Shown here one piece after another: positions 1 to 6,996 of a stretch of DNA of 23,409 nt (the first letter of the stretch is position 1; every line of letters begins with the position of its first letter). The translations under genes were made by a program, and so were the position numbers. The DNA lies in NCBI GenBank assembly GCA_039194665.1, contig JBCCVW010000055.1, positions 1-23,409 of the forward strand, read 5' to 3'. This DNA is from JABSQH01 sp039194665. GTDB taxonomy: Bacteria > Actinomycetota > Acidimicrobiia > Acidimicrobiales > Ilumatobacteraceae. The notes beneath the pieces are model-generated. The model saw only the letters and a program-made list of their open reading frames with translations, did no database searches and was not told the DNA's origin.

Positions 1-140
1 CCGGGATTGCGGGTGGTCTTGTACTTACCCAGTCGTTCGACCAGACCGCGCTGGTATGGACGCACGATCTTGACGGCGCCGACGAGCACGAGGATGCCGA
101 TCAGCGCGATGACGATCAGAACGATCGCAATGGGGTTCAT
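1..140 (-). CDS. SPFH/Band 7 (stomatin-like) membrane protein, N-terminal part only
   Basis: The minus strand is open from an ATG at 140 to the window edge and gives about 46 residues. A hydrophobic N-terminal anchor (about residues 3-24) is followed by VRPYQRGLVERLGKY, the typical opening of the SPFH/Band 7 domain of stomatin/QmcA-type proteins. These are membrane scaffold proteins that oligomerise on the inner face of the membrane. The ATG overlaps the TGA of the upstream nfeD gene (ATGA), and an AAGGGA motif precedes it, so the two are translationally coupled. NfeD and SPFH genes are classically paired, which supports both calls. The rest of the protein lies outside the window. Confidence 0.85.
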   Translation of the reverse strand, partial: MNPIAIVLIVIALIGILVLVGAVKIVRPYQRGLVERLGKYKTTRNP

Positions 141-688
141 GAGTTCCCTTCAGGTGGACGATTTTCGGGCGGGGCCATGGGCGGTCCCGCCGGTGGCGCG
201 CCTGGTCCGTCGGCGCTGCCCAACGGTGTCACGGTGACGCGCGTGCCTGACACTCCCGTCACGGTGACTTTGGTGCCTTTGGCGAAGTGTTGGCCGGGTT
301 CGGCGACGACACCCCACGTTTCACCGTCGATCGAGGCCCGGCCGCGACGGTCGGTGTCGTCTGGGTCGACGTCGTGGGTGATGATGGCGGTGAGCCCGAC
401 GAGACGTTCCGCGCCCACGCCGGGTTCCAGTTCGTTTTCGCCGGCAAATCGTTTGGCGTAGCGATAGAGCAATACCCAGAGCGCGGCCCCGCCAACGATG
501 AACACCGCCCACTGGATCTCGACGGCCACGTCGTAGAAGCCGAGCAGCGATGCGGCGAACGCCGACACGGCGAACGGGAGCAGGACGAACGACCCGGCGA
601 GCAGCGTGAGCTCGGCGATCGCGAAGATGATGGCGATCCCCAGCCACACCCATGGCCAGACATCGAGGTCGATCCCGAGATCTAGCAC
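137..688 (-). CDS. NfeD-like membrane protein
   Basis: A 183-residue protein with two or three hydrophobic segments in the first 80 residues (around VWLGIAIIFAIAELTLLAGSFVLLP, split by a turn, and WAVFIVGGAALWVLLY), then a soluble C-terminal OB-fold-like region. That region has the NfeD features VGLTAIITHDVDP, RGRASIDGETW and GTKVTVTGVSGTRVTVTPL, and it ends in a Pro/Gly-rich tail. NfeD proteins partner SPFH proteins, and the next gene is one (ATGA overlap). I chose the GTG at 688 over a start further upstream because TATATT sits 7 nt before it, as in other leaderless genes here, and because the upstream extension would run through the palindrome at 705-739. Molecular function beyond membrane-scaffold partnership is not known from sequence. 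Confidence 0.85.
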   Translation of the reverse strand: MLDLGIDLDVWPWVWLGIAIIFAIAELTLLAGSFVLLPFAVSAFAASLLGFYDVAVEIQWAVFIVGGAALWVLLYRYAKRFAGENELEPGVGAERLVGLTAIITHDVDPDDTDRRGRASIDGETWGVVAEPGQHFAKGTKVTVTGVSGTRVTVTPLGSADGPGAPPAGPPMAPPENRPPEGNS

Positions 689-695
689 GCCTTCC

Positions 696-701
696 AATAT
701 A
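696..701 (-). promoter_or_regulatory. Leaderless -10 box of nfeD (TATATT)
   Basis: TATATT lies 7 nt upstream of the GTG at 688. This matches the TANNNT box placed 6-9 nt before the start in actinobacterial leaderless genes. No convincing -35 is visible; the -35 region falls in the palindrome at 705-739, which could therefore affect this promoter. Confidence 0.55.
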
Positions 702-704
702 CGG

Positions 705-739
705 CTGTGACGGATGGGGTCAGACCCCAACTGTCACAG
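705..739. repeat. 35-nt near-perfect palindrome with TGGGGTCAGACCCCA core
   Basis: Centred on A722. The arms CTGTGAC (705-711) and GTCACAG (733-739) enclose the 15-nt core TGGGGTC-A-GACCCCA (715-729). The three intervening positions on each side give one G-C pair, one G-T wobble and one A-A mismatch. It starts 1 nt past the namH stop codon and ends 3 nt before the nfeD -10 box. No T-tract follows, so it is not a classic terminator. It could be a REP-like mobile palindrome, a hairpin protecting the namH 3' end, or an operator. Confidence 0.75.
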
Positions 740-740
740 T

Positions 741-2321
741 TCAGTCAGCGCGGCGGATGCGCAGCGGGCGATCGACGGCGGTGAGGCACTCGCCGGTCTC
801 GAGGTCGAAGCGCCAACCGTGCAACGTGCAGACGAACTCGTCGCCGTCGATCTCACCGAAGGCAGTGAGGTCGGCATTGCGGTGCGGGCAGCGCCGCTGG
901 ACGATGTAGTCGCCGACGCGGATGTCGTCCTCGGCCTCGGCGGCGAGATCGTCGGCCGAGGTGAACTTTCGGACGACCTCGTCTTCAGCGCGCCGGATGC
1001 GCTCCACCGACAGCGATTTCAAGAAGTTGTAGACGTATTCGTTGAACTCGCCGGCGCGCCAGGCCGTGAATCGTGCCGACAGCAACAACGAGTTGCTCCA
1101 GTCGACGGCGCGCTGTGCAGCGACGGCCTCCACCAGCGGTCGAGCGATGTCGAAGCGGAACTCGTACGGGTCGTCGTCGAGCTCGCGCACTTCGCCTTTG
1201 GGGAAGTCGATGATCACGTCGAGTCGATCGGCACTTCGCCTGTCGTCGATGCAGCGGATCAACACATTGGCGTCGACCTGCATCCGCAGCTGCGGGCACA
1301 GGTCGAGCAGCGGCTCCCACCACGACTTCAGCGTCGCCAACAAATCGGTGTTGGCCTGGTTCCAGCTGGCCTTCTCGCGTTCCAGCCATGGCGTCCAGTC
1401 GGCCTGGTAGCGCTCGAGGTAGGAACGTTTGTCGGTGAAGATCCGAGCGACCTCGGCTGCGGGAAGTGGGTGCGCCACATCGATCCCCTGTGGTTCGACC
1501 TCGATCACCGTGCCAGGGATGTTCATCACCCCGTGGCGGCCGATGTTGTGGAGTTGCGCCAGGAACTCAGTTTGGTCGGGGAAGATCGACAGCTCTGTGC
1601 CGTCGATCATGTTCAATCCGAACAGGTCGGGATCAAGGAAACACGGAGGACCGGCGCTTGGCACGACGAAGCGTGCGTCGACGTTCTCGACGTACCGGAG
1701 GGCGCGGGCGAACTGCGCTTCGACCTTGTCGTGGCACCGTTGACGCATCTCGTCTTCGGGCAGCTCGTACACCATCGGATACCAGATCGCGCCCGAGAAC
1801 TGCAGCCAGTGAATGTCGACCGGCCCATGCTTGCGGAGCTCTTCGAGATCGTGGGTGCGGCAGTCGTTCTGGTTGACCAGAATCGTCGTGCCGTCGTTCA
1901 CCACGAGCGCCGAGTCGCCACCGGGTCCGTCGGTGATCGACGTCTCGATGTGGATGGCGACGTCGAGTTCGGGCGCGATCGTGAGCGGCTCGGCGTGCTC
2001 GGTACGAACGAAGTTGGTAAATCCCAGCCGCTGCAGGGTGCGGCGTTGCTCGCGGGTGGGGTAGCCGGGCAGGAGAATCGGAATATCGCGTCGGAAGTGC
2101 TCACGCAGAAACGGCTCATCGTGGTGATCGCCGTGCAGGTGACTGATGTACAAGAAGTCGGCGTTCTCGATGCGCTCACGCACATCGTCGGACAGCTGGT
2201 CGTTGCGCGGGAATGGAAACCACGAGGCGAAGAACGCCGGGTGGAACCACGGGTCGCAGACGATCGATGCGGCCTCGGTTTCGATGAGTATCCCGGCGTG
2301 TCCGATCGAGGTGGCGCGCAT
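741..2321 (-). CDS. namH: NamH-like UDP-N-acetylmuramic acid hydroxylase (MBL fold + Rieske)
   Basis: A 526-residue protein. The N-terminal metallo-beta-lactamase/UlaG-like domain (about 1-280) has the metal motif SHLHGDHHD near residue 60. The C-terminal Rieske [2Fe-2S] domain (about 420-526) has CPH, 17 residues, then CTLH, the complete Cys2His2 ligand set. This order and size match mycobacterial NamH (Rv3818), which hydroxylates UDP-MurNAc to UDP-N-glycolylmuramic acid for peptidoglycan; SAGPPCFLDPDLFGLN and RFTAWRAGEFNEY look like NamH-family signatures recalled from memory. It should be cytoplasmic, as no signal peptide is seen. The start is the ATG at 2321, with TAGCCT 8 nt upstream and no Shine-Dalgarno. 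The family is sure; the exact substrate is inferred. Other CMAH-like MBL-Rieske hydroxylases are the alternative. Confidence 0.78.
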   Translation of the reverse strand: MRATSIGHAGILIETEAASIVCDPWFHPAFFASWFPFPRNDQLSDDVRERIENADFLYISHLHGDHHDEPFLREHFRRDIPILLPGYPTREQRRTLQRLGFTNFVRTEHAEPLTIAPELDVAIHIETSITDGPGGDSALVVNDGTTILVNQNDCRTHDLEELRKHGPVDIHWLQFSGAIWYPMVYELPEDEMRQRCHDKVEAQFARALRYVENVDARFVVPSAGPPCFLDPDLFGLNMIDGTELSIFPDQTEFLAQLHNIGRHGVMNIPGTVIEVEPQGIDVAHPLPAAEVARIFTDKRSYLERYQADWTPWLEREKASWNQANTDLLATLKSWWEPLLDLCPQLRMQVDANVLIRCIDDRRSADRLDVIIDFPKGEVRELDDDPYEFRFDIARPLVEAVAAQRAVDWSNSLLLSARFTAWRAGEFNEYVYNFLKSLSVERIRRAEDEVVRKFTSADDLAAEAEDDIRVGDYIVQRRCPHRNADLTAFGEIDGDEFVCTLHGWRFDLETGECLTAVDRPLRIRRAD

Positions 2322-2329
2322 CAGCGATC

Positions 2330-2335
2330 AGGCTA
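2330..2335 (-). promoter_or_regulatory. Leaderless -10 box of namH (TAGCCT)
   Basis: TAGCCT ends 8 nt before the ATG at 2321, and no ribosome binding site is visible. It is the same hexamer and spacing as the box before pheA. Confidence 0.5.
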
Positions 2336-2389
2336 GAGACTGTGCTGTGCCGCTCACGTTCGTTGGCAGTGTTCGCACGCCGGTGCGCC

Positions 2390-2415
2390 AAAAATCGCCA
2401 GCAAACGCTGTGGCG
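2390..2415 (-). terminator. Intrinsic terminator after the DUF2510 gene
   Basis: Directly after the stop codon the minus strand reads CGC-CA-CAGC-GTTT-GCTG-GCG-A-TTTTT. This is a 7-bp stem with a two-base bulge, a GTTT loop and a five-T tract. It is the only hairpin in the window with a real U-tract. It separates this gene from namH, which has its own -10 box downstream. Confidence 0.55.
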
Positions 2416-3066
2416 TCAGGCGACCGGCGGGTCGGTGAACTGCTGGCCGGCGCGCGACACGTGCTCGGTCCACGCGCTTCCGTCCCAGTAGCGCAGTTCG
2501 TAGCGGCCTGACGGGTCGGCGTACCACCCAGCGGGCACCGTGGACTCTTCCTGCGGTGCGGTGGCCGCGGCGGGCTCCGCTGTTGCGGGCTCGGCGGCGG
2601 CTGGCTCTTCGGTGGCGACCGGTTCCGCGGCGGCCGGCTCAGCTGCCGGCTCCGGGGCGACGTCGACCACCGGCTCGGCCTCGGGTACCACGGGCTCGGC
2701 GGCTGCGGCGACGGCCGCCCCAGCGGCGGCATCGGTGGCCGTGTCGGCGGCGTCTGCGGGCGCCTGCGCCCAGCCGCTCGGCTCGTCGACCGGCTCCGGG
2801 GTGCTGTCGTCGGTGGCGATCTCGGTGGCGTCGTCGGCGGGCGCTTCGGCTGCTGGCTCGTCGGCTACGGCAGGCGCGCTGTCGACGAGCGCGGCGGCAG
2901 GCGCGGCTGCGGCCGCACTGTCGCCGCGCTGCAGGTAGGCGACGATGTTGGTCCCGGCCGACACGATCGAGAGGACCTCCCAGCCCTCCGCAGCCTTCTC
3001 CGACAACAAGGGGGTGAGCGCGTCAGCGTCGTAGGCCGACGCCGTGACCGAAGAGAACTCCTGCAT
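2416..3066 (-). CDS. DUF2510 protein with N-terminal DUF4177-like domain and Ala/Pro/Glu-rich linker
   Basis: A 216-residue protein in three parts. Residues 1-50 resemble the short DUF4177-type fold (LLSEKAAEGWEVLSIV, an amphipathic helix followed by GWEV). Residues 51-175 are a low-complexity linker of AAEP, PVA and TEEPA repeats, probably disordered. Residues about 176-210 form a DUF2510 module (PAGWYADPSGRYELRYWDG then AWTEHV), common in actinobacteria, often in membrane-associated or secreted proteins. No signal peptide or TM segment is present. The start is the ATG at 3066 with TAGCAT 8 nt upstream. It lies 49 nt downstream of the ABC ATPase gene on the same strand. Function unknown; a scaffold or envelope role is only a guess. 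Strong GC skew from Ala codons produces long false reading frames on the opposite strand. Confidence 0.8.
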   Translation of the reverse strand: MQEFSSVTASAYDADALTPLLSEKAAEGWEVLSIVSAGTNIVAYLQRGDSAAAAAPAAALVDSAPAVADEPAAEAPADDATEIATDDSTPEPVDEPSGWAQAPADAADTATDAAAGAAVAAAAEPVVPEAEPVVDVAPEPAAEPAAAEPVATEEPAAAEPATAEPAAATAPQEESTVPAGWYADPSGRYELRYWDGSAWTEHVSRAGQQFTDPPVA

Positions 3067-3074
3067 GGCGACGA

Positions 3075-3080
3075 ATGCTA
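3075..3080 (-). promoter_or_regulatory. Leaderless -10 box of the DUF2510 gene (TAGCAT)
   Basis: TAGCAT lies 8 nt upstream of the ATG at 3066. No Shine-Dalgarno is visible. It suggests independent transcription from the ABC genes upstream. Confidence 0.5.
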
Positions 3081-3115
3081 GACGACGACCTCGGCCCTGG
3101 CTGGCTCATCCGAGT

Positions 3116-3931
3116 TCACTCTGCGCGGTCGGCTGCGTCGTCTCGCGGCGGCTCATCTCCATGGGCATCAGCGACATCACCGCCGCGTTCGTCGGGGCCG
3201 TCGTCGCTTGGATCGGCGGGTTCGTCGGCCTCGACTGTCGTCGGCCCCGCGGGTGCGTGGCGATCGAGCGCAGCGTCGAGATCGATGTCGTCGGCGCCGC
3301 CGTCGTGCACGAGCAGCCCGTCGCGCAAGACCACGAGGCGATGCGCTCGGCCGATCGCCTCGGCATCGTGGGTGGCGACCACGATCGTTGCGCCCTCGGC
3401 GTGGGCGGCGTCGAGCCGGTCGAGCAGGGCGTGGCGACCCCGCCGATCGAGCCCCACAAAGGGTTCGTCGACGAACAACACGTCGAAGGGACGACACAAC
3501 GCGATCGCGATCGCCGCCCGTTGCTGCAGGCCCCGGCTGAAGGTGACCGGGAGGTCGTCGATGCGGTCGTCGAGACCGAGCTCGTCGAGCAGGTCGACGC
3601 CATGCTGTTCCCAGTCGTCGGTGGCGTGCAGCCGCGACACGTACTCGACGTGCTCCCACACCGAGAGGTCGTCGTAGAACACGGGGCGATCGGCAATGTA
3701 CGACACCATCGAACGGGCCTCGATCGACGACGGCTCGTGGCCGCCGATGGTGGCCTCACCCGAGGTCGGATCGAGCAACCCGGTCAACACGCGCAGGAGC
3801 GTGGTCTTGCCCGATCCGTTGTGCCCGACGAGCGTCACTCGCTCGCCGGCGCCCACCGCCAGGTCGAGTGGTCCGAGGGCGGGGGCGTCGTGGTATCGCT
3901 TGGTGAGGTCCGCGACCAGCAACTCGCTCAT
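3116..3931 (-). CDS. ABC transporter ATP-binding protein
   Basis: A 271-residue cytoplasmic ATPase. Walker A is GHNGSGKTT (residues 36-44), the signature is FSRGLQQR (a variant of LSGGQ), Walker B is VLFVDEP, and the H-loop is ATHD. The place where the Q-loop glutamine is expected reads YIADRP, with Asp at residue 81. The last 45 or so residues (from about 227) form an unusual Asp/Glu/Pro-rich tail outside the nucleotide-binding fold. The ATG at 3931 overlaps the stop of the permease gene (ATGA), so the two subunits are coupled. Similar single-domain ATPases pair with ABC-2 type permeases exporting drugs, lipids or polysaccharides. The substrate cannot be told from sequence. Confidence 0.88.
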   Translation of the reverse strand: MSELLVADLTKRYHDAPALGPLDLAVGAGERVTLVGHNGSGKTTLLRVLTGLLDPTSGEATIGGHEPSSIEARSMVSYIADRPVFYDDLSVWEHVEYVSRLHATDDWEQHGVDLLDELGLDDRIDDLPVTFSRGLQQRAAIAIALCRPFDVLFVDEPFVGLDRRGRHALLDRLDAAHAEGATIVVATHDAEAIGRAHRLVVLRDGLLVHDGGADDIDLDAALDRHAPAGPTTVEADEPADPSDDGPDERGGDVADAHGDEPPRDDAADRAE

Positions 3932-5601
3932 GTGGCCGCTCGACCCCCGGCGAAGAAGCGCCGCACGGCGAGGCCCCACGCGTCGCGGCGGCGCACCCAC
4001 ACGACTGCGCCTGCCGCGTACAGCGCGCACCCCACTGCAACTCGACCGGCCGTGGCCGAGCCGGGGTCGGCACGCATCACCAGAACCGGCACTGCCGCCG
4101 CCGCACTGAGGGCCACCGGCAAGAGCGTACGCATCGCCGTGGAGAACCCGGCGAACTCCGGAGGCATCAACAACTCGCTGTCGCCGCGCGGCGCCGCAGT
4201 CAGCGTGGTCGAGCGGATGGCGGCCGGTCGCGCCGCATCGGTCACCGTCGCCACGAGAGGGCCGACGGCACCGGCGACCGCCGTGGGCACCGCAAGAGAG
4301 AACGCGCCGAACGCGAGTCCCGGTGCGGCGATCGTCACCGCGATGGCGCCGACGATCGAGGCGACCGCGAGCATCCCTGCCGGCGCGACGAGATGGTGGC
4401 CGTAGAGCCAGCTGGGTTCGACGCCGAGCCGATCGGTGAGGTCGGGGTGATCGATCTCCTGCGCCAGCGGTTCCAGTCCCTCCATGCCGATCACGAATGT
4501 CGCGGCCACGGTGATCAGCACGGCGATCGGTGCGCTCTCGTAGGCGATCGCGGCGGCGATGCCACCCGCGGCAGCAAGTCCGGCGATACGCGCCAGTCGG
4601 GCCAGCGGGAACCGGCGGATCGAACGCGCGCCGCGTTGCCACACCGCAACAGCGGGTGACGTCGCTCGCGGTCGGCGCCCCACGCCGCCCCACGGGCGCT
4701 GGCGCATCGTCTCGGCCCGCAGCTGGCGACGGAGGAGCACCACGGTGCGCAGGTCTTGTGTGGTCGCTGCGAAGCGCAACTGGCTCACGAGGTCGGCGCG
4801 GCGAACGAGGGCCTCAATACTCAGCGCCCCGCAACGGGCGATCGCCGCTACGACGAACGCACCGATCACCATGAGGCCGAGGGCGTCGACGGCGTCCGCA
4901 TCGACACCCCACAGCGCGATCGCACCAATCGAGTCGAAGGGACCGGCCACTCGTTGATCGGCGCCGACCCACGACAGGTACGCCGCACCGATCTGCCATA
5001 CGAGCAGAGCACCGGCCATGGCGGTCGCGGCGGGCCGGCTGAGCGACCACCCGTGAACGAGTACTGCGACCGCGATGAACGCGGCGCCGGTCGCGGCCCC
5101 GGCAAGTGCGGCAGCGCCCGCCCATGCGGCCCGTGAGCCCGGCTGTTCGATGGCGACGAACTGACCGACCGCCCCGCCGATCAGCGCGCCCGCAAACGCA
5201 GCTGCGCGGACGCGCTGCAGCGTTGGCGCTCGTAACACCGAGCTCCTGGCGACTGGCGCCAGTAACAGGTGCCGCACATCGGCTGCCTCGATCGCAACTG
5301 GTCCACCATCGGCGCCGCTGCGCACGCCCGCGGCGACGGCCACGGCCGTGATCACCCCGAGGATCGCGGGCCCCCGATCGACGAGCACGTCTGGGGCGAG
5401 CTCGTCGGCGAGCTGGCCGCGGATCGCGTCGGACACGAACACGGTGGCGATCAACCCGACCAACGCGAACAGATACGCCCGATAGGCGACGTCGAACCAC
5501 TCGGTATCGCCGAGCCGGCGACGCATCCGCGTGGTCCGCAACTCGCGAACTACGGCGGCACCGGTGTCGGCCGACGGCGCAGCGAGGGCCTCGGTCGTCA
5601 T
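3928..5601 (-). CDS. Large multi-TM ABC transporter permease subunit
   Basis: A 557-residue polytopic membrane protein with roughly ten to twelve hydrophobic stretches, for example AYLFALVGLIATVFVSDAI, AAFAGALIGGAVGQFVAI, LGLMVIGAFVVAAIA, LVAPAGMLAVASIVGAIAV and a C-terminal ALYAAGAVVWV. A basic cytoplasmic segment (RRQLRAETMRQRPWGGVGRR) lies in the middle. It precedes the ATPase gene with a 4-nt overlap, so it is read as the membrane half of that transporter. I do not recognise a named permease family; it looks like a large ABC-2-type exporter. The start is the ATG at 5601 with TACCGT 9 nt upstream; a longer frame reaching 6021 runs back over dsbB on the other strand and is rejected. It diverges from dsbB. 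Confidence 0.75.
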   Translation of the reverse strand: MTTEALAAPSADTGAAVVRELRTTRMRRRLGDTEWFDVAYRAYLFALVGLIATVFVSDAIRGQLADELAPDVLVDRGPAILGVITAVAVAAGVRSGADGGPVAIEAADVRHLLLAPVARSSVLRAPTLQRVRAAAFAGALIGGAVGQFVAIEQPGSRAAWAGAAALAGAATGAAFIAVAVLVHGWSLSRPAATAMAGALLVWQIGAAYLSWVGADQRVAGPFDSIGAIALWGVDADAVDALGLMVIGAFVVAAIARCGALSIEALVRRADLVSQLRFAATTQDLRTVVLLRRQLRAETMRQRPWGGVGRRPRATSPAVAVWQRGARSIRRFPLARLARIAGLAAAGGIAAAIAYESAPIAVLITVAATFVIGMEGLEPLAQEIDHPDLTDRLGVEPSWLYGHHLVAPAGMLAVASIVGAIAVTIAAPGLAFGAFSLAVPTAVAGAVGPLVATVTDAARPAAIRSTTLTAAPRGDSELLMPPEFAGFSTAMRTLLPVALSAAAAVPVLVMRADPGSATAGRVAVGCALYAAGAVVWVRRRDAWGLAVRRFFAGGRAAT

Positions 5602-5610
5602 GGCGCGCCG

Positions 5611-5616
5611 ACGGTA
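5611..5616 (-). promoter_or_regulatory. Leaderless -10 box of the ABC permease gene (TACCGT)
   Basis: TACCGT lies 9 nt upstream of the ATG at 5601, with no Shine-Dalgarno. Across the divergent gap, CATACT (5655-5660) lies 8 nt before the dsbB GTG and could serve the opposite strand. Confidence 0.45.
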
Positions 5617-5668
5617 GCGGTCCGGCGCGCTATCGGCGAGCGTGTGCGGCCAGCCATACTTGGAGGCG

Positions 5669-6277
5669 GTGACCACCGAGACCTGGCAGTTGTTCTTCGG
5701 GTTGCTCACGCTGGTGGCGATGGGCGGCGTCGTGTTGCTGGTCGCACTACGCATCGCGGCCGGTCTTGGCAACGTCGCTGCTGCCGACATCGGTCGATCG
5801 ATCTCTTCGGCGGGGGTGTGGTTGGCGTTTCTCGTCGCCGCCACCGCCACGCTCGGCAGCTTGTATTTCTCAGAAGTAGCCGGGTTCGTGCCGTGCCGGC
5901 TGTGCTGGTTCCAGCGCATCGCGATGTATCCGCTGGCGGCGATCCTGTTGGTCGGCGGCATTCGCCGCGATCCGGGGGTGCGGTGGTATGTGACCCCGAT
6001 CGCCGTGATCGGGGCCGGCATCGCCGCCTACCACACCCTGATCGAGTGGCGTCCCGCGCTCGACACCGGTTCGTGCGACTTGTCGGGGCCGTCGTGCACG
6101 GCGGTGTGGTTCCGCGAGTTCGGGTTCATCAGTTTGGCCACGATGGCGCTGGTCGGGTTCATCACGATCCTCGCGCTGTTATGGATCCGCTTCCCGGTCC
6201 CGGGCAGCGAGGAGGCCGTAACCGTCAGTGACGAGGTCGACGAGGTCGACGAGATCGACGAGTTGGAGACCGTGTGA
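5669..6277 (+). CDS. dsbB: Disulfide bond formation protein DsbB family
   Basis: A 202-residue membrane protein with about five hydrophobic segments. The quinone-side pair is C76-RL-C79 in FVPCRLCWFQRIAMYP, the DsbB hallmark. The exported loop carries C136 and C143 (CDLSGPSC), followed by FGFISLATMALVGF. DsbB-type proteins reoxidise an exported thiol oxidase and pass electrons to quinone. The likely partner is the next gene, whose GTG overlaps this stop (GTGA). The C-terminus ends in an acidic repeat (DEVDEVDEIDEL). The start is uncertain: I prefer the GTG at 5669 (CATACT 8 nt upstream, GGAGG just before) over the GTG at 5642. Actinobacteria more often use VKOR for this step. Confidence 0.88.
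   Translation: MTTETWQLFFGLLTLVAMGGVVLLVALRIAAGLGNVAAADIGRSISSAGVWLAFLVAATATLGSLYFSEVAGFVPCRLCWFQRIAMYPLAAILLVGGIRRDPGVRWYVTPIAVIGAGIAAYHTLIEWRPALDTGSCDLSGPSCTAVWFREFGFISLATMALVGFITILALLWIRFPVPGSEEAVTVSDEVDEVDEIDELETV
6230..6265 (+). repeat. Four 9-bp tandem units encoding the acidic DsbB tail
   Basis: GACGAGGTC, GACGAGGTC, GACGAGATC and GACGAGTTG follow one another in frame and encode DEV-DEV-DEI-DEL at the C-terminus of DsbB. Such an array can change copy number by slippage. Confidence 0.8.
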
Positions 6278-6996
6278 CATCGACGACCGATCCCGACGTG
6301 GAACCGACGAACGCCGGACGCCGACCGGTGTGGATGATCGTTGCCGCCGCCGTGGTGGTCATCGGCGCGATCGCGGTGATCGCCGTCGGCGCCCCCGGCG
6401 ACGACAACGGAGGGGAGAGCACCACCGCCGACGCGGGCGCCCGCGATGGGGAGGCAACCGGCGCCGCAGCGACCGACGAGTTGGTTGTCGTCGGCGAGAC
6501 GCGCCCCGTGGTGATCGCCGGAGATCCGTTGCCGCCACTGGAGGACGGTGCGACCGACCCAGCGATCGGCGCAGCTGCGCCGGTGCTCACCGGCGAGCAC
6601 TTCGACGGCACACCGATCACCATCGGGGGACCCTCCGACGGACCGACCATGGTGGTGTATCTCGCTCACTGGTGCCCGCACTGCAACGACGAGATTCCAG
6701 AGCTGATCGCCCTCGCCGAGCGCGGCGACATCCCAGTGGATCTCGAGGTGGTCGCGGTCAGCACGGGCGTACGCGAGGGCGAGGCGAACTACCCGCCAAG
6801 TGAGTGGTTGGTCGACCGGGCGTGGCCGTGGGATGTGATGGCCGATGATCCCGATGCGACGGCGTTTCTCGTCAGCGGTGGTTCGTCGTTCCCGTACGTG
6901 ATGATCCTCGACGCCGATGGCAACGTCGTCGCCCGGGCCAGCGGTTCACGCGGCGCCGACGAGATCAAGAGCTGGATCGACGATTCGCTGGCCTGA
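6274..6996 (+). CDS. Membrane-anchored thioredoxin-fold protein with CPHC active site (TlpA/DsbA-like)
   Basis: A 240-residue protein with a short cytoplasmic N-terminus, a signal-anchor helix (about 18-40, VWMIVAAAVVVIGAIAVIAV), an Asp/Gly/Thr-rich linker and a thioredoxin fold from about residue 98. The active site is WC134-P-H-C137 in VVYLAHWCPHCNDEIPEL, and the cis-proline is P207 (SSFPYV). The overall layout is TlpA/AhpC-TSA-like, but CPHC is the DsbA dipeptide, which suggests an oxidant rather than a reductant. The overlapping dsbB upstream is the natural reoxidising partner. The GTG start at 6274 is set by the 4-nt overlap. Its 3' end overlaps the convergent larC gene by 32 bp. Confidence 0.85.
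   Translation: MTSTTDPDVEPTNAGRRPVWMIVAAAVVVIGAIAVIAVGAPGDDNGGESTTADAGARDGEATGAAATDELVVVGETRPVVIAGDPLPPLEDGATDPAIGAAAPVLTGEHFDGTPITIGGPSDGPTMVVYLAHWCPHCNDEIPELIALAERGDIPVDLEVVAVSTGVREGEANYPPSEWLVDRAWPWDVMADDPDATAFLVSGGSSFPYVMILDADGNVVARASGSRGADEIKSWIDDSLA

Noticed and set aside
714..2336. 540-codon open frame on the plus strand opposite namH
   Set aside because: It is the antisense shadow of a well-supported MBL-Rieske gene. High GC removes stops from the opposite strand and the translation shows no domain.
2540..3017. Plus-strand frames of Gly/Ser/Ala-rich or Arg-rich composition
   Set aside because: They are the complement of the Ala/Pro/Glu linker of the DUF2510 protein; the composition simply mirrors it.
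3044..4405. 453-codon plus-strand frame opposite the ABC genes
   Set aside because: The minus strand carries clear Walker motifs and TM segments; the plus frame has no family signature.
5602..6021. In-frame upstream extension of the ABC permease
   Set aside because: It runs across dsbB on the opposite strand, and the extra residues are polar and unlike the permease.
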